Source: Pseudomonas frederiksbergensis (lineage in GTDB: Bacteria; Pseudomonadota; Gammaproteobacteria; Pseudomonadales; Pseudomonadaceae). Taken from it: 64,000 bases of DNA. The stretch covers positions 2,159,501 through 2,223,500 of the forward strand of contig NZ_CP018319.1 of the NCBI RefSeq assembly GCF_001952935.1, written 5' to 3'. Of the stretch, positions 16,673 through 25,532 are shown in pieces (within the stretch, counting starts at the first letter, position 1; every line of letters starts with the position of its first letter). The position numbers and the translations under genes were made by a program. The notes below the pieces were generated by a model. The model searched no databases and was not told the DNA's origin. It saw only the letters and a program-made list of their open reading frames with translations.

Positions 16673-17677
16673 ATGACTGAACCGACCTCCCTCGCCAGCT
16701 GGACCCGTGCCCTGCGCAAGCAACTCGATGCGTTGGGCCTCGACAGCACCGCCCTGTGCCAACAGGCGGGGCTCGACCCGCAACTGATGGACGACCCGAA
16801 CGCCCGTTACCCGTTGTCGGGCACCACGCGGCTGTGGGAAATCGCAGTGCAGGTCAGCGGCGACCCGGCGATTGGTTTGCGGGTATCGCGCTTCGTCAGC
16901 CCCACCACGTTTCACGCCCTCGGTTATGCGCTGGTGGCCAGCGGCAGCCTGCGAGAAGTGTTCGAGCGCATCGTGCGTTACCACCAGGTGGTCAGCGATG
17001 CCCTGGACCTGGAACTGACTCGCACCGAGGACCGCTACCGCTTCCGCCTGAAAATCCCGCCAGGCAATCCGGCCCCGGCCTTCGAAGCCATCGACGCCTT
17101 CACAGCGATTTACGTTCGCACCTGCCGCAATCGCCTGGGCCGCGATTACGCCCCGTTGGCGGTGTACCTGCGTCGCCCGGAGCCGGCAGACCCGCATCAA
17201 TGGCACAAGGTCTTCCGCTCGCCGGTGTATTTCAACGCCGATGAAGATCGATTGGAGTTCGCTCTGCTGGATTTCGACAGCCACCTGGACGACGCCAACC
17301 CGGAACTGGCCGAGCACAACGAAACCGTGCTCAAACGCACCCTCGCGCAACTCAAACCCCTGACCTGGGAACGCAAGGTGCGCGACGCCATCGAGGAGCA
17401 ATTGCCGGAAGGCGAGCCCAGCGCCGAACACATCGCCCAGGCTTTGCACCTGAGTTTGCGCAGTCTGCAACGGCATCTGGCGGACGAGGGTTGTCGGTTC
17501 GATACGCTGCTCAACGAGAGTCGCGAGAACCTGGCGCTGCTGCATCTGCGCGACCCGCAATGCTCATTGAGCGAGATCAGCTATCTGCTGGGATTTGCCG
17601 ACACGAGCAGCTTCAGCCGCGCATTCAAGCGCTGGACGGGGATGACGCCGGGGCAGTTTCGGGATGGGTTGCGGTAA
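16673..17677 (+). CDS. AraC-family transcriptional regulator
   Basis: A 334-residue regulator with an N-terminal arabinose-binding-like ligand domain (about 20-200) and a C-terminal AraC double helix-turn-helix: LSLRSLQRHLADEGCRFDTLL and ISYLLGFADTSSFSRAFKRW, ending in the family signature GMTPGQFR. The layout matches the OruR/ArgR-like group of AraC proteins rather than the short cupin type. It is divergent from the desaturase with a 100-base shared promoter gap, which makes the desaturase its probable target. Its stop abuts the convergent hipA stop. Confidence 0.88.
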   Translation: MTEPTSLASWTRALRKQLDALGLDSTALCQQAGLDPQLMDDPNARYPLSGTTRLWEIAVQVSGDPAIGLRVSRFVSPTTFHALGYALVASGSLREVFERIVRYHQVVSDALDLELTRTEDRYRFRLKIPPGNPAPAFEAIDAFTAIYVRTCRNRLGRDYAPLAVYLRRPEPADPHQWHKVFRSPVYFNADEDRLEFALLDFDSHLDDANPELAEHNETVLKRTLAQLKPLTWERKVRDAIEEQLPEGEPSAEHIAQALHLSLRSLQRHLADEGCRFDTLLNESRENLALLHLRDPQCSLSEISYLLGFADTSSFSRAFKRWTGMTPGQFRDGLR

Positions 17678-18910
17678 TCAGCTTTTGACCAAGCTGCGGA
17701 CTACACCTGATTCCCACTGCTCGATCATCGCTTCGCCAACCATGGCAAAGGCGCCATTTCCCCTGATGTAATCAACCATTTCCGCCTTCGCGACATCAAT
17801 TCCATGAGCGACTTGCTGCAGCAGTTCATTGCACCGTCCCTCGGTCAGGTTGCAAGCCGACCGACCAAAACGCATCAACATTTTGTATTTGGGCCACGCC
17901 TTTGAACCGCCTAACAGCAACGCCATGCTGTCTGCCTTGATGTAGACCGAAGTCGTGACGATGTCATAGGCCGGAGCCAGTCTGATTTGCGCATCAGCCC
18001 CGCAATGTTCGTACAGCACACCGAAGTTCTTGAGGTGAGCATCGCCATTCTTCAGAGCGGACGACAACGCCACTATTTTGAAAAAAGACTCCAGGGCGTC
18101 ATTGAGCAATGGCGGGGAGACAAACTCCTTGATCTGCCTCGCAGCACCTTCGTACGAACCATCGTATTTGGCCTTCGAAGGCCAGGCATTGAGCACGCAG
18201 AAATCCTCAAAGCCCAGATAACCTCTTTCATTCAGATCGAAACGTTCGACGACCAGAAACTTACCGTGATCGCTCAGTTCGAAAACCGGCACTTCAAGAC
18301 CCGAATGCCGTGCAGCCCTCATGCAGAAGTATTCGTTGGCAGCGAGCTCTGGGTACTCCTCTGGCCGAAACGATTTGACCAGATGCGTTGCCCCTCGATG
18401 GGTCAATCGGTCGACAGTGGTTGCACTGTCACGGATAAGCACCTTCGGCTGCACCCCGGAAACGCCCGAATACTGGCCATAGGTGTGCAGCAAATCTTCG
18501 AACAAACCTTGCGCACCGTCATGAACCAGCAGATCGGCGAGACTGGTTTCAGGTAGCCGGTCACTTGCGTCTTGCGCGTTTTTAATCCCCACTCGCCCAA
18601 GCTGGTGCGGGCCAACGATCGCCAGCATCGCGAAATCGTCAAACCCTCGAATCACTTTGCTGAAGCGACGAGTCAATTCATCGCGCAGAGAACCTTCCGG
18701 TAGATTCATTTCAAAAACCGGCGGTACACCTCGCTCCCACGTGTAGCTCTCGAGGCGAGCGGGCATGGTCAACGAGACCGCGTTTTCTTCCAGCGCGTCT
18801 TCGGCGTAGGCAAACACTGAATCAATGCGAGACTGACCACGGCCGAGGGTTCCGACCGTTGTGCCGGAAACACTGATGTGCAGCCGGTCCTTTTCCTGCT
18901 GCTCACCCAT
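17678..18910 (-). CDS. hipA: HipA-type serine/threonine kinase toxin
   Basis: A 410-residue HipA-family kinase. The N-terminal subdomain carries LPEGSLRDELTRRF, the phosphate-binding loop is SGVSGVQPKVLI near residue 150, the catalytic loop is SSALKNGDAHLKNFGVLY near 300 with the base aspartate and asparagine, and the metal-binding motif APAYDIVTTS follows near 325. In E. coli HipA phosphorylates the glutamyl-tRNA synthetase and induces persistence. All kinase residues look intact. It overlaps hipB by 8 bases and its length is slightly below E. coli HipA. Confidence 0.92.
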   Translation of the reverse strand: MGEQQEKDRLHISVSGTTVGTLGRGQSRIDSVFAYAEDALEENAVSLTMPARLESYTWERGVPPVFEMNLPEGSLRDELTRRFSKVIRGFDDFAMLAIVGPHQLGRVGIKNAQDASDRLPETSLADLLVHDGAQGLFEDLLHTYGQYSGVSGVQPKVLIRDSATTVDRLTHRGATHLVKSFRPEEYPELAANEYFCMRAARHSGLEVPVFELSDHGKFLVVERFDLNERGYLGFEDFCVLNAWPSKAKYDGSYEGAARQIKEFVSPPLLNDALESFFKIVALSSALKNGDAHLKNFGVLYEHCGADAQIRLAPAYDIVTTSVYIKADSMALLLGGSKAWPKYKMLMRFGRSACNLTEGRCNELLQQVAHGIDVAKAEMVDYIRGNGAFAMVGEAMIEQWESGVVRSLVKS

Positions 18911-19151
18911 GGAAGTTCACCTTTTTGAGGGTGTCCAGTGTAGGACGCGTCGACCGCCGCGGCACGGCCGTCAGTTCGTACCCGAAGCCATTGAGGATCG
19001 CTTCAACCTTGCGCAGGCCAATTTCGGAAATGGTGTTGTTCTCGATACCCGAAATCGTGGAACGGCTCATGCCGTACTGCTTGGCCAGGTCTTGTTGAGA
19101 CAACTTTCGTTCTTTGCGCAGCAACCTGATCAATTCGCCGAGGTTTTCCAT
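18903..19151 (-). CDS. hipB: HipB-type antitoxin/repressor (XRE helix-turn-helix)
   Basis: An 82-residue XRE-family DNA-binding protein: helix-turn-helix LSQQDLAKQYGMSRSTISGIE, followed by GLRKVEAILNGFGYEL, typical of HipB. The ATG at 19151 has a GGTGG site and gives the usual length. An in-frame ATG at 19205 would add 18 residues of no family character. It is cotranscribed with hipA, and the overlap keeps antitoxin first. It should bind HipA and repress its own promoter, and palindromes lie just upstream. Confidence 0.9.
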   Translation of the reverse strand: MENLGELIRLLRKERKLSQQDLAKQYGMSRSTISGIENNTISEIGLRKVEAILNGFGYELTAVPRRSTRPTLDTLKKVNFHG

Positions 19152-19200
19152 TCCACCCACCCGCACCCTATACAGTGCATATTTACTGAAATTACCTATT

Positions 19201-19218
19201 TGCATTGTATTTAATGCA
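19201..19218. promoter_or_regulatory. candidate HipB operator palindrome
   Basis: TGCATT and AATGCA arms with a 6-base centre, 50 bases before the hipB start. A second shorter inverted repeat CAGT/ACTG lies nearer the gene at about 19173-19188. The position and AT-richness fit autoregulation. Confidence 0.4.
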
Positions 19219-19261
19219 TGAACAAGTCGAAGTCTAGCTCATTGATTGATCGGAACCGGTC

Positions 19262-19627
19262 TCAGCGCCCCCGATCCCGCCGCAACAACTTGCGCACCCG
19301 CTTCACCAGTTCACTCACGGCAAACGGCTTGAGCAGGTAATCATCTTCATGCAATTCCAGCCCGCGCAGCCGGTCTTCGATGCCGTCCTTGGTGGTGAGG
19401 AGGAGCACCGGCGTATCACCGAGCTTGCGGATCTGCTGCAGCAACTGCCAGCCATTGAGCCCGGGCAGCATCACGTCGAGGATGATCAGCTCGTATTCGC
19501 CAGACTCGATGAAACGACGGCCGTCCATGCCGTTGACGGCCACATCGACTGAGTAACTTGCCTCGTTCAGACCTTTAGCCAGGAGTTTGGCGGTCTCAGG
19601 TTCGTCTTCCACTAACAGCACACGCAT
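19262..19627 (-). CDS. stand-alone OmpR-type receiver domain
   Basis: A 121-residue response-regulator receiver. The acidic pocket EDE is near residue 8, the phosphoacceptor is in LIILDVMLPGLNGW near 51, the switch threonine in LLLTTKDGIEDRLRGLEL near 79, and the lysine in DDYLLKPFAVSEL near 101. Sequence and the ending KRVRKLLRRDRGR are those of an OmpR/CopR-family regulator exactly where the linker to the winged helix begins, but the frame stops there and I find no DNA-binding domain downstream. It is either a truncated regulator or a single-domain receiver. No histidine kinase is adjacent. Confidence 0.85.
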   Translation of the reverse strand: MRVLLVEDEPETAKLLAKGLNEASYSVDVAVNGMDGRRFIESGEYELIILDVMLPGLNGWQLLQQIRKLGDTPVLLLTTKDGIEDRLRGLELHEDDYLLKPFAVSELVKRVRKLLRRDRGR

Positions 19628-19697
19628 GGCACACCTCGATTGTCGTCATCACAGGCTAGGCGCCTTCGCGTCCAAAGCCCACCACTAATGCCGGGTT

Positions 19698-20384
19698 TCA
19701 GATAATCGCCAACATTCGCAATCGTTGCGCATCCAGAATCTCGATCTCGCCATACTTGAGATTCAGTATTCCTTGCCCCTGCAAATCCTTGAGGAGCTGG
19801 TTGGTGGTCTGGCGCGACAACGACAACATCGACGCCAGTTGCTCCTGAGGCAATTGCAGAACACGGCGCGGCGGATCTATTTCGCCGTAACCCTCGGCGA
19901 TCATCAGCAAGCGATGAGCCAGGCGCGCCGGGGCTGGCATCAGGCTGAGCTGTTCGAGGTTGATGAAAGTAAGGCGCAGTTTATGGCTCATCAGCAATGC
20001 CAGTTGCCGCCAGTAAACCGGTTGTTGGTCGAGCAACTTCAGCAGCGTCGCCTGCGGGATGTGCAACAGGCTGCACTGGCCAACGGCATAAGCATCGTGG
20101 GTTCGCGGCTGGCCATCGAACAGGCAGATTTCGCCGAACCAGTGCGGCGACTCCACCAGGCTCAGCAACGCCTCCTTGCCCTGTTCGCTCACCGCGCCAA
20201 TGCGTACCGCCCCTTCAAGGACTGCATACAGCCCGCACGGCGGATCACCGCGTTTGAAGAGTAATTGCCCCGACGCCAGGCGCCGAACCCGGGCCACAGC
20301 CAGCAGACTATCCTTTAAGGGAACAGGTAAATGGCTGAACCACTGCCCCGTCTCCAGGCGCGAACGCCAAACCTGCATGCCCAT
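19698..20384 (-). CDS. Crp/Fnr-family transcriptional regulator
   Basis: A 228-residue regulator: cyclic-nucleotide-binding-like barrel (LASGQLLFKRGDPPCGLYAVLEG at about 35-57, WFGEICLFDGQPRTHDAYA near 85) and a C-terminal winged helix LPQEQLASMLSLSRQTTNQLLKDL. The start at 20384 is chosen because it follows AGGAG at 6 bases; a longer in-frame ATG at 20444 would run into the divergent promoter. There is no cysteine cluster like Fnr, and the effector is unknown. It is divergent from the Mpo1-like gene, 85 bases apart. Confidence 0.87.
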   Translation of the reverse strand: MGMQVWRSRLETGQWFSHLPVPLKDSLLAVARVRRLASGQLLFKRGDPPCGLYAVLEGAVRIGAVSEQGKEALLSLVESPHWFGEICLFDGQPRTHDAYAVGQCSLLHIPQATLLKLLDQQPVYWRQLALLMSHKLRLTFINLEQLSLMPAPARLAHRLLMIAEGYGEIDPPRRVLQLPQEQLASMLSLSRQTTNQLLKDLQGQGILNLKYGEIEILDAQRLRMLAII

Positions 20385-20469
20385 GAAAACTCCTGGAAAT
20401 TGTCGTCTGGCTGACAGAGCGAGAGATGAAACCCGGGGCATCATCCATCACCCTACAGGAGGAATAACA

Positions 20470-20988
20470 ATGAAAAGCCTCGTTGACCATCTCAGTCAAT
20501 ACGCCGCCTACCACCGTGACCCGCGCAATATTGCCAGCCACTTTATCGGGATTCCGCTGATTGTAGTGGCGGTTGCGGTATTGCTGTCTCGGCCGCAATG
20601 GGGCGCAGGCTGGGTTTCGCCGGCGGTGCTGGTCGCGATGGCATCGGCGTGGTTTTACCTGCGCCTGGAGATTCGTCTCGGGCTGTTGATGACCGTGTTA
20701 CTCGGTCTGTGCATTTGGGCGGGTCAGGTTCTTGCGCAGCAAAGCACGCTGGTCTGGCTGGCGAGCGGCATCGGGATGTTTGTGCTGGGGTGGGCGATTC
20801 AGTTTGTCGGACATCACTACGAAGGACGCAAACCGGCGTTTGTGGATGATGTGACCGGGTTGATTGTCGGGCCATTGTTTGTGGTGGTTGAGCTGGCGTT
20901 TTTGCTGGGGTTGCGGCGGGAGCTGAAAGAGCAGATCGAGGCGCGGGTGGGTGGTGTGCGTTTGCGTCAGAAAAACGCTGCGGCGTAA
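20470..20988 (+). CDS. Mpo1/YGL010w-family (DUF962) membrane protein
   Basis: A 172-residue membrane protein with about four hydrophobic segments. Conserved histidines are seen in YAAYHRDPRNIASHFIGIPL (residues 11-30) and FVGHHYEGRKPA (near 113-124), matching the DUF962 family. Yeast Mpo1 is an iron-dependent dioxygenase for 2-hydroxy fatty acids; the bacterial role is unproven. The start has a strong AGGAGGAATAACA ribosome site. It is divergent from a Crp-type regulator that may control it. Confidence 0.87.
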   Translation: MKSLVDHLSQYAAYHRDPRNIASHFIGIPLIVVAVAVLLSRPQWGAGWVSPAVLVAMASAWFYLRLEIRLGLLMTVLLGLCIWAGQVLAQQSTLVWLASGIGMFVLGWAIQFVGHHYEGRKPAFVDDVTGLIVGPLFVVVELAFLLGLRRELKEQIEARVGGVRLRQKNAAA

Positions 20989-21006
20989 GACGCGATGCTT
21001 TTGATT

Positions 21007-21108
21007 GATCGTTCCCACGCTCTGCGTGGGAATGCATACCGTGACGCTCTGCGTCACTGGACGCGGAGCGTCCCATGAGGCATTCCCACGCAGAACGTGG
21101 GAACGATC
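21007..21108. repeat. REP family A element (copy 7)
   Basis: A four-hairpin palindrome between the convergent Mpo1-like gene and cysA, and the only terminator-like structure for either gene. Confidence 0.9.
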
Positions 21109-21119
21109 AGCTGGAGGGG

Positions 21120-22109
21120 TTAAATATTGGCGAGTTTCTGCCAGACCTTTGGCTTGAAGAACAGCGTCTCGCCCTTCGCCAACCCGATCAGGCTGTCGTG
21201 ATCTTTCACCACTTCAGCTTCGATCAATTCGCTCTGGCCTTCGACCTTCAGCGTCACCCGTGTCGTCGCGCCCAACGGGCGAATATCCCGCACCTCGGCC
21301 GCGTGGTGATCCTCCAGCTCGTGACGCGACAGCGACACTTCGTGTGGACGGAACAGCACATGGTTGTCATCACCCAGATGCAGCCGGTTCGAGTCACCCA
21401 GGAAGTGATAAACGAAATCGCTGGCCGGGTTTTCGTAGACGTCGCCCGGTGAGCCGATCTGCTCGATCACGCCCTTGTTCATCACCACGATGCGGTCGGC
21501 GACTTCCATCGCTTCTTCCTGGTCGTGCGTCACGAACACCGAGGTCAGGTTGATGTCTTCGTGCAGACGCGCGAGCCAGCGACGCAGTTCTTTACGGACC
21601 TTGGCGTCGAGGGCGCCGAAGGGTTCGTCGAGCAGCAGGACTTTCGGCTCCACCGCCAAGGCGCGAGCCAAGGCAATACGTTGGCGCTGACCGCCGGAAA
21701 GTTGTTCCGGATAACGATCCGACAGCCAATCCAGCTGCACCATGTTCAGCAGCTCGTGGACTTTCACCGCGATCTGGCTTTCGCTCGGGCGCTGGTTTTT
21801 CGGCTTCATGCGCAGGCCGAAAGCGACGTTGTCGAACACGGTCATGTGGCGGAATAGCGCGTAGTGCTGGAACACGAAACCGACGTTGCGATCACGCACA
21901 TCGTGGCCGGAGACGTCTTCTCCGTGGAACACGATGTTGCCCTGATCCGGGGTTTCCAGACCGGCGATGATCCGCAGCAATGTGGTTTTACCGCAACCCG
22001 AGGGGCCCAGCAGCGCCACGAGTTCGCCGCTTTGAATGTCCAGGCTGATGTTGTCCAGCGCCTTGAACGCGTGAAAGTTCTTGCTGACGTTACGCACTTC
22101 GATCGACAT
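21120..22109 (-). CDS. cysA: CysA sulfate/thiosulfate ABC transporter ATPase
   Basis: A 329-residue ATPase of the sulfate importer. Walker A is [12 protein letters not shown] near residue 35, the signature [20 protein letters not shown] near 135, Walker [13 protein letters not shown] near 155, the H-loop [14 protein letters not shown], and a C-terminal TOBE-type region (LFRPHEVSL) near 250. It is the last gene of a cysT-cysW-cysA run, 3 bases after cysW. In P. aeruginosa the equivalent genes follow sbp in the same order. Confidence 0.95.
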   Translation of the reverse strand: MSIEVRNVSKNFHAFKALDNISLDIQSGELVALLGPSGCGKTTLLRIIAGLETPDQGNIVFHGEDVSGHDVRDRNVGFVFQHYALFRHMTVFDNVAFGLRMKPKNQRPSESQIAVKVHELLNMVQLDWLSDRYPEQLSGGQRQRIALARALAVEPKVLLLDEPFGALDAKVRKELRRWLARLHEDINLTSVFVTHDQEEAMEVADRIVVMNKGVIEQIGSPGDVYENPASDFVYHFLGDSNRLHLGDDNHVLFRPHEVSLSRHELEDHHAAEVRDIRPLGATTRVTLKVEGQSELIEAEVVKDHDSLIGLAKGETLFFKPKVWQKLANI

Positions 22110-22112
22110 GAC

Positions 22113-22982
22113 TTATTCCTCCGCGGCGCTGGCGCGCAGGCGGTTAATACGGTTTTCGCTCCACTGCTTGAGCAGCAGGATGAAGAGCGCCAGGATCAGC
22201 AACAGGCTCGCCACGGCGAACGCGGCCACGTGGTTGTATTCGTTGTAGAGGATCTCGACGTGCAGCGGCAGGGTGTTGGTCACCCCGCGAATGTGCCCGG
22301 AAACCACCGACACCGCACCGAACTCACCCATGGCCCGCGCCGTACACAGCACCACGCCGTAGATCAGGCCCCATTTGATGTTGGGAACGGTGACGTGCCA
22401 GAACATCTGCCAGCCATTGGCCCCGAGCAGACGCGCGGCCTCTTCTTCCTGCGTGCCTTGTTCCTGCATCAGCGGGATCAGCTCGCGCGCCACGAACGGC
22501 ACGGTGACGAAGATCGTCGCCAGCACGATGCCCGGCAAGGCAAAGACGATCTGGATGTCGTGGTCCTGCAGCCACGGCCCGAACAAGCCCTGAGCACCGA
22601 ACATCAGCACGTAGACCAGACCGGCGATGACCGGCGACACCGAGAACGGCAGGTCGATCAGCGTGACCAGCATACTTTTGCCACGGAACGAGTACTTGCT
22701 CACGCACCATGCAGCGCTGACGCCGAACACCAGGTTCAGCGGCACCGAAATCAGCACGGCGATCACCGTGAGTTTCAGGGCCGACAACGCGTCGGGCTCG
22801 AAGATCGCGGTGAAGAACGCACCGATTCCGAGCTTCAGGCCCTGAGACACCACGATCACCAGCGGCAGTAACAGGAACAGGGCGAACACCAGCCAGCCGA
22901 GGCCGATCAAGATTCGCCGCGATGAAGCACTGCCACGGCGGGCGGCGTTCGAGGAAGCAGCAGCAATAGACGATTGGGACAT
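22113..22982 (-). CDS. cysW: CysW sulfate ABC transporter permease
   Basis: A 289-residue inner-membrane permease with about six hydrophobic segments. The EAA loop that contacts CysA is visible as [27 protein letters not shown] near residue 175, preceded by [13 protein letters not shown]. The ending with LRASAAEE is slightly variable in the family. It pairs with CysT to form the membrane channel for sulfate and thiosulfate, and is separated from cysT by 12 bases. Confidence 0.94.
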   Translation of the reverse strand: MSQSSIAAASSNAARRGSASSRRILIGLGWLVFALFLLLPLVIVVSQGLKLGIGAFFTAIFEPDALSALKLTVIAVLISVPLNLVFGVSAAWCVSKYSFRGKSMLVTLIDLPFSVSPVIAGLVYVLMFGAQGLFGPWLQDHDIQIVFALPGIVLATIFVTVPFVARELIPLMQEQGTQEEEAARLLGANGWQMFWHVTVPNIKWGLIYGVVLCTARAMGEFGAVSVVSGHIRGVTNTLPLHVEILYNEYNHVAAFAVASLLLILALFILLLKQWSENRINRLRASAAEE

Positions 22983-22994
22983 TTCTGCGCCTCC

Positions 22995-23813
22995 TTATGG
23001 GGTTTCGATGCGCCGCTGCAGCAAGTTGATCAGCAGCAACAGGACGAAGGAAACCACCAGCATCAGTACACCAATGGACGTGGCGCCGGTGTAATCGTAC
23101 TGGTCGAGCTTGACCATGATCAGCAGCGGCAGGATCTCGGTTTTCATCGGCATGTTACCGGCAATGAAAATCACTGAACCGTACTCGCCGACCCCGCGGG
23201 CAAAGGCCAGCGCGAAACCGGTCAGCCAGGCTGGCAACAGTGCAGGTACCAGAATATGGCGGAAAACCTGTAGTGGTTTTGCACCCAGGCACGCCGCCGC
23301 TTCTTCCACTTCACGAGGGATATCGGCCAATACTGGCTGTACGGTACGTACTACGAATGGAAGTGTCACAAAAGTGAGGGCAAGGGTGATGCCGAGGGGG
23401 GTATACGCGATCTTGAAGCCCAGGTCCGCTGCAAACTGACCCACCCAACCATTGGGCGCGTAGAGCGCAGTCAGCGCGATACCGGCCACGGCGGTGGGCA
23501 ATGCGAAGGGTAAGTCGATCATCGCATCGATGACTTTGCGTCCAGGGAAGGTATAGCGCACCAGCACCCAGGCCAGCAGCGTGCCGATGATGCCGTTGAT
23601 GATCGCGGCATAGAGCGCGGTGCCGAAGCTGAGCTTCAACGCCGCCAGCACCCGTGGCGCCGAGATAATCGCCCAGAACTGGTCCCAGGTAAGTTGAGCG
23701 GCATGCACGAACATCGCCGCCAGTGGAATGAGCACAATCAGGCTGAGGTACACCAAGGTGTAACCCAGCGTCAGCCCGAAGCCGGGTATGACGGGGGAGA
23801 TACGACGCGACAT
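22995..23813 (-). CDS. cysT: CysT (CysU) sulfate ABC transporter permease
   Basis: A 272-residue permease with six likely membrane helices. The opening SRRISPVIPGFGLTLGYTL is typical of Pseudomonas CysT, and the EAA loop reads EVEEAAACLGAKPLQVFRHILVPALLP near residue 175. It is the first gene of the cysTWA part; an inverted REP pair (23901-23990) separates it from sbp. Whether sbp and cysT share one transcript depends on read-through of that structure. Confidence 0.94.
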   Translation of the reverse strand: MSRRISPVIPGFGLTLGYTLVYLSLIVLIPLAAMFVHAAQLTWDQFWAIISAPRVLAALKLSFGTALYAAIINGIIGTLLAWVLVRYTFPGRKVIDAMIDLPFALPTAVAGIALTALYAPNGWVGQFAADLGFKIAYTPLGITLALTFVTLPFVVRTVQPVLADIPREVEEAAACLGAKPLQVFRHILVPALLPAWLTGFALAFARGVGEYGSVIFIAGNMPMKTEILPLLIMVKLDQYDYTGATSIGVLMLVVSFVLLLLINLLQRRIETP

Positions 23814-23900
23814 AAAAGTCCTTGGTTGATAACGCGCTAAGCCCCGACGGTGAAATCGGGGCCTGTTTAGCCAATGCCAGCCACTTAAGCGCTAAACCTG

Positions 23901-23990
23901 TGTGGGAGCGGGCTTGCTCGCGAAGGCGGTGTCTCAGGCGACATCAAAGTTGACTGTGTCGCCGTCTTCGCGAGCAAGCCCGCTCCCACA
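23901..23990. repeat. REP family B inverted pair (copy 3)
   Basis: TGTGGGAGCGGGCTTGCTCG and its complement, between sbp and cysT. In this position it could lower cysTWA expression relative to sbp. Confidence 0.9.
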
Positions 23991-24021
23991 TGGATTGCAC
24001 ATTGGCAGGTCTATTTACAGG

Positions 24022-25035
24022 TTATTGCGCCTGGTAAATCTGGTCGAACACGCCACCGTCGTTGAAGAATTTCGGCTGAGCGGTTTTCCAGCCGCCGAAG
24101 TCCTTGTCGATGGTCACCAGGTCCAGTGTCGGGAACTGTTTGGCGTACTTGGCGGCGACATCCTTGTCACGTGGACGATAGAAGTTTTTTGCCGCAATTT
24201 CCTGGCCGGCCGGGCTGTAAAGGTGCTTGAGGTACGCTTCGGCGATCTCGGTGTTGCCCTTTTTCTCGGCATTCTTGTCGACCACGGCGACCGGAGGTTC
24301 GGCGAGGATCGACAACGAAGGCACGACAATGTCGAACTTGTCAGCACCGCCGTCTTCTTTCAGCGCCAGGAAGGCTTCGTTTTCCCAGGCCAGCAACACG
24401 TCGCCCTGACCGTTGTTGACGAAGGTAATGGTCGAACCGCGAGCACCGGTGTCCAGCACAGGAACGTGTTTGAACAGGGCTTGCACGTATTCCTTGGCTT
24501 TCGCTTCGTCACCGCCATTGGCTTTCAGGCCATAGGCCCACGCCGCGAGGAAGTTCCAGCGGGCGCCGCCGGAGGTTTTCGGGTTCGGGGTGATGACTTC
24601 CACGCCGTTCTTGATCAGGTCGCCCCAGTCCTTGATGCCCTTGGGGTTGCCCTTGCGCACCAGGAACACGATGGTCGAGGTGTAAGGCGTGCTCGCTTGC
24701 GGCAGACGCTGCTGCCAATCCGCCGGCAAGGTTTTGCCGAGCTTGGCGATTTCATCGATGTCACCGGCCAGGGCCAGGGTCACCACGTCGGCACGCAGAC
24801 CGTCGATCACAGCTCGCCCCTGCTTGCCCGAACCACCGTGGGACTGCTGGATTTTCACGTTGTCGCCGGCATGATCTTTCTGCCAGAACTTGACGAATTC
24901 GGCGTTGTAGTCCTGATACAGCTCGCGAGTCGGGTCGTACGACACGTTGAGCAGTTCGTAATCCTTGGCAACCGCAGAACCAGCAAAAAGGGCGCTGGCC
25001 AGGGCGGCCAAAGCGAAATGACGAATCGACGACAT
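24022..25035 (-). CDS. sbp: periplasmic sulfate-binding protein
   Basis: A 337-residue periplasmic protein with signal peptide [25 protein letters not shown]. Sulfate-binding family signatures seen: [19 protein letters not shown] right after the signal, [19 protein letters not shown] near 66, and [18 protein letters not shown] near 155. It delivers sulfate to CysTWA. It lies 70 bases downstream of oscA, in the conserved Pseudomonas order oscA-sbp-cysT-cysW-cysA, and should be induced by sulfur limitation through CysB. Confidence 0.95.
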   Translation of the reverse strand: MSSIRHFALAALASALFAGSAVAKDYELLNVSYDPTRELYQDYNAEFVKFWQKDHAGDNVKIQQSHGGSGKQGRAVIDGLRADVVTLALAGDIDEIAKLGKTLPADWQQRLPQASTPYTSTIVFLVRKGNPKGIKDWGDLIKNGVEVITPNPKTSGGARWNFLAAWAYGLKANGGDEAKAKEYVQALFKHVPVLDTGARGSTITFVNNGQGDVLLAWENEAFLALKEDGGADKFDIVVPSLSILAEPPVAVVDKNAEKKGNTEIAEAYLKHLYSPAGQEIAAKNFYRPRDKDVAAKYAKQFPTLDLVTIDKDFGGWKTAQPKFFNDGGVFDQIYQAQ

Positions 25036-25105
25036 GGTGAAAGCTCCTGGAATTCTGATTGTGTTGGCTTTTTCTTATGGTGTGCTGGTATCGGCTTGCC
25101 GGTTT

Positions 25106-25288
25106 TTAACTCGGTTTGTTGCCCGGGTTCTGCAACCGGAATTTCTCTTTGCGTTCAATCTGGACCACTTGGGCGTTATGCACGGTGATTTCCACTGCGC
25201 CAAAACGCAGATCGCGCAAGGCGCTCTGGATCTCACGCAAAATGGTTGCTTCGTCCTGGCCGTCAACGCTGCGTAGGGATGCGCTCAT
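25106..25288 (-). CDS. oscA: OscA, small sulfur-starvation response protein
   Basis: A 60-residue protein matching OscA: SLRSVDGQDEATILREIQSA, then VEITVHNAQVVQIERKEKFR. OscA was described in P. corrugata as needed for sulfate use under chromate stress and is conserved next to sbp in Pseudomonas. The start has AAGGAG 8 bases upstream. It is likely cotranscribed with sbp from the promoter region at 25289-25420, which holds a perfect 9-bp-arm inverted repeat. Confidence 0.92.
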   Translation of the reverse strand: MSASLRSVDGQDEATILREIQSALRDLRFGAVEITVHNAQVVQIERKEKFRLQNPGNKPS

Positions 25289-25369
25289 GATGCTGCTCCT
25301 TCAACTAGAGGTTGCCTGGCAGTGGCGGGACTGCTTGCGGCGTGAGGCCAATAGTAGATAAGCGCAGAT

Positions 25370-25394
25370 ATTCTTAAAAAGACTATTTAAGAAT
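25370..25394. promoter_or_regulatory. perfect inverted repeat in the oscA-sbp promoter region
   Basis: ATTCTTAAA, a 7-base spacer, then TTTAAGAAT, about 82 bases upstream of oscA in strongly AT-rich DNA. It is a good candidate for a CysB or other LysR-type site controlling sulfate uptake. Confidence 0.5.
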
Positions 25395-25421
25395 GTTTAT
25401 ATAACCAAAATATAGTTAACG

Positions 25422-25532
25422 GCTCGCTCCCACGCTCTGCGTGGGAATGCATCCTGTGACGCTCTGCGTCACGCTTGAGAAGGAACGCGGAACGTCCCGG
25501 GCGGCATTACCACGCAGAGCGTGGCAACGATC
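25422..25532. repeat. REP family A element, degenerate (copy 8)
   Basis: Both outer arms carry mismatches (GCTCGCTCCCACGC, GTGGCAACGATC). It overlaps the last base pair of the c-di-GMP gene stop region. Confidence 0.8.
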
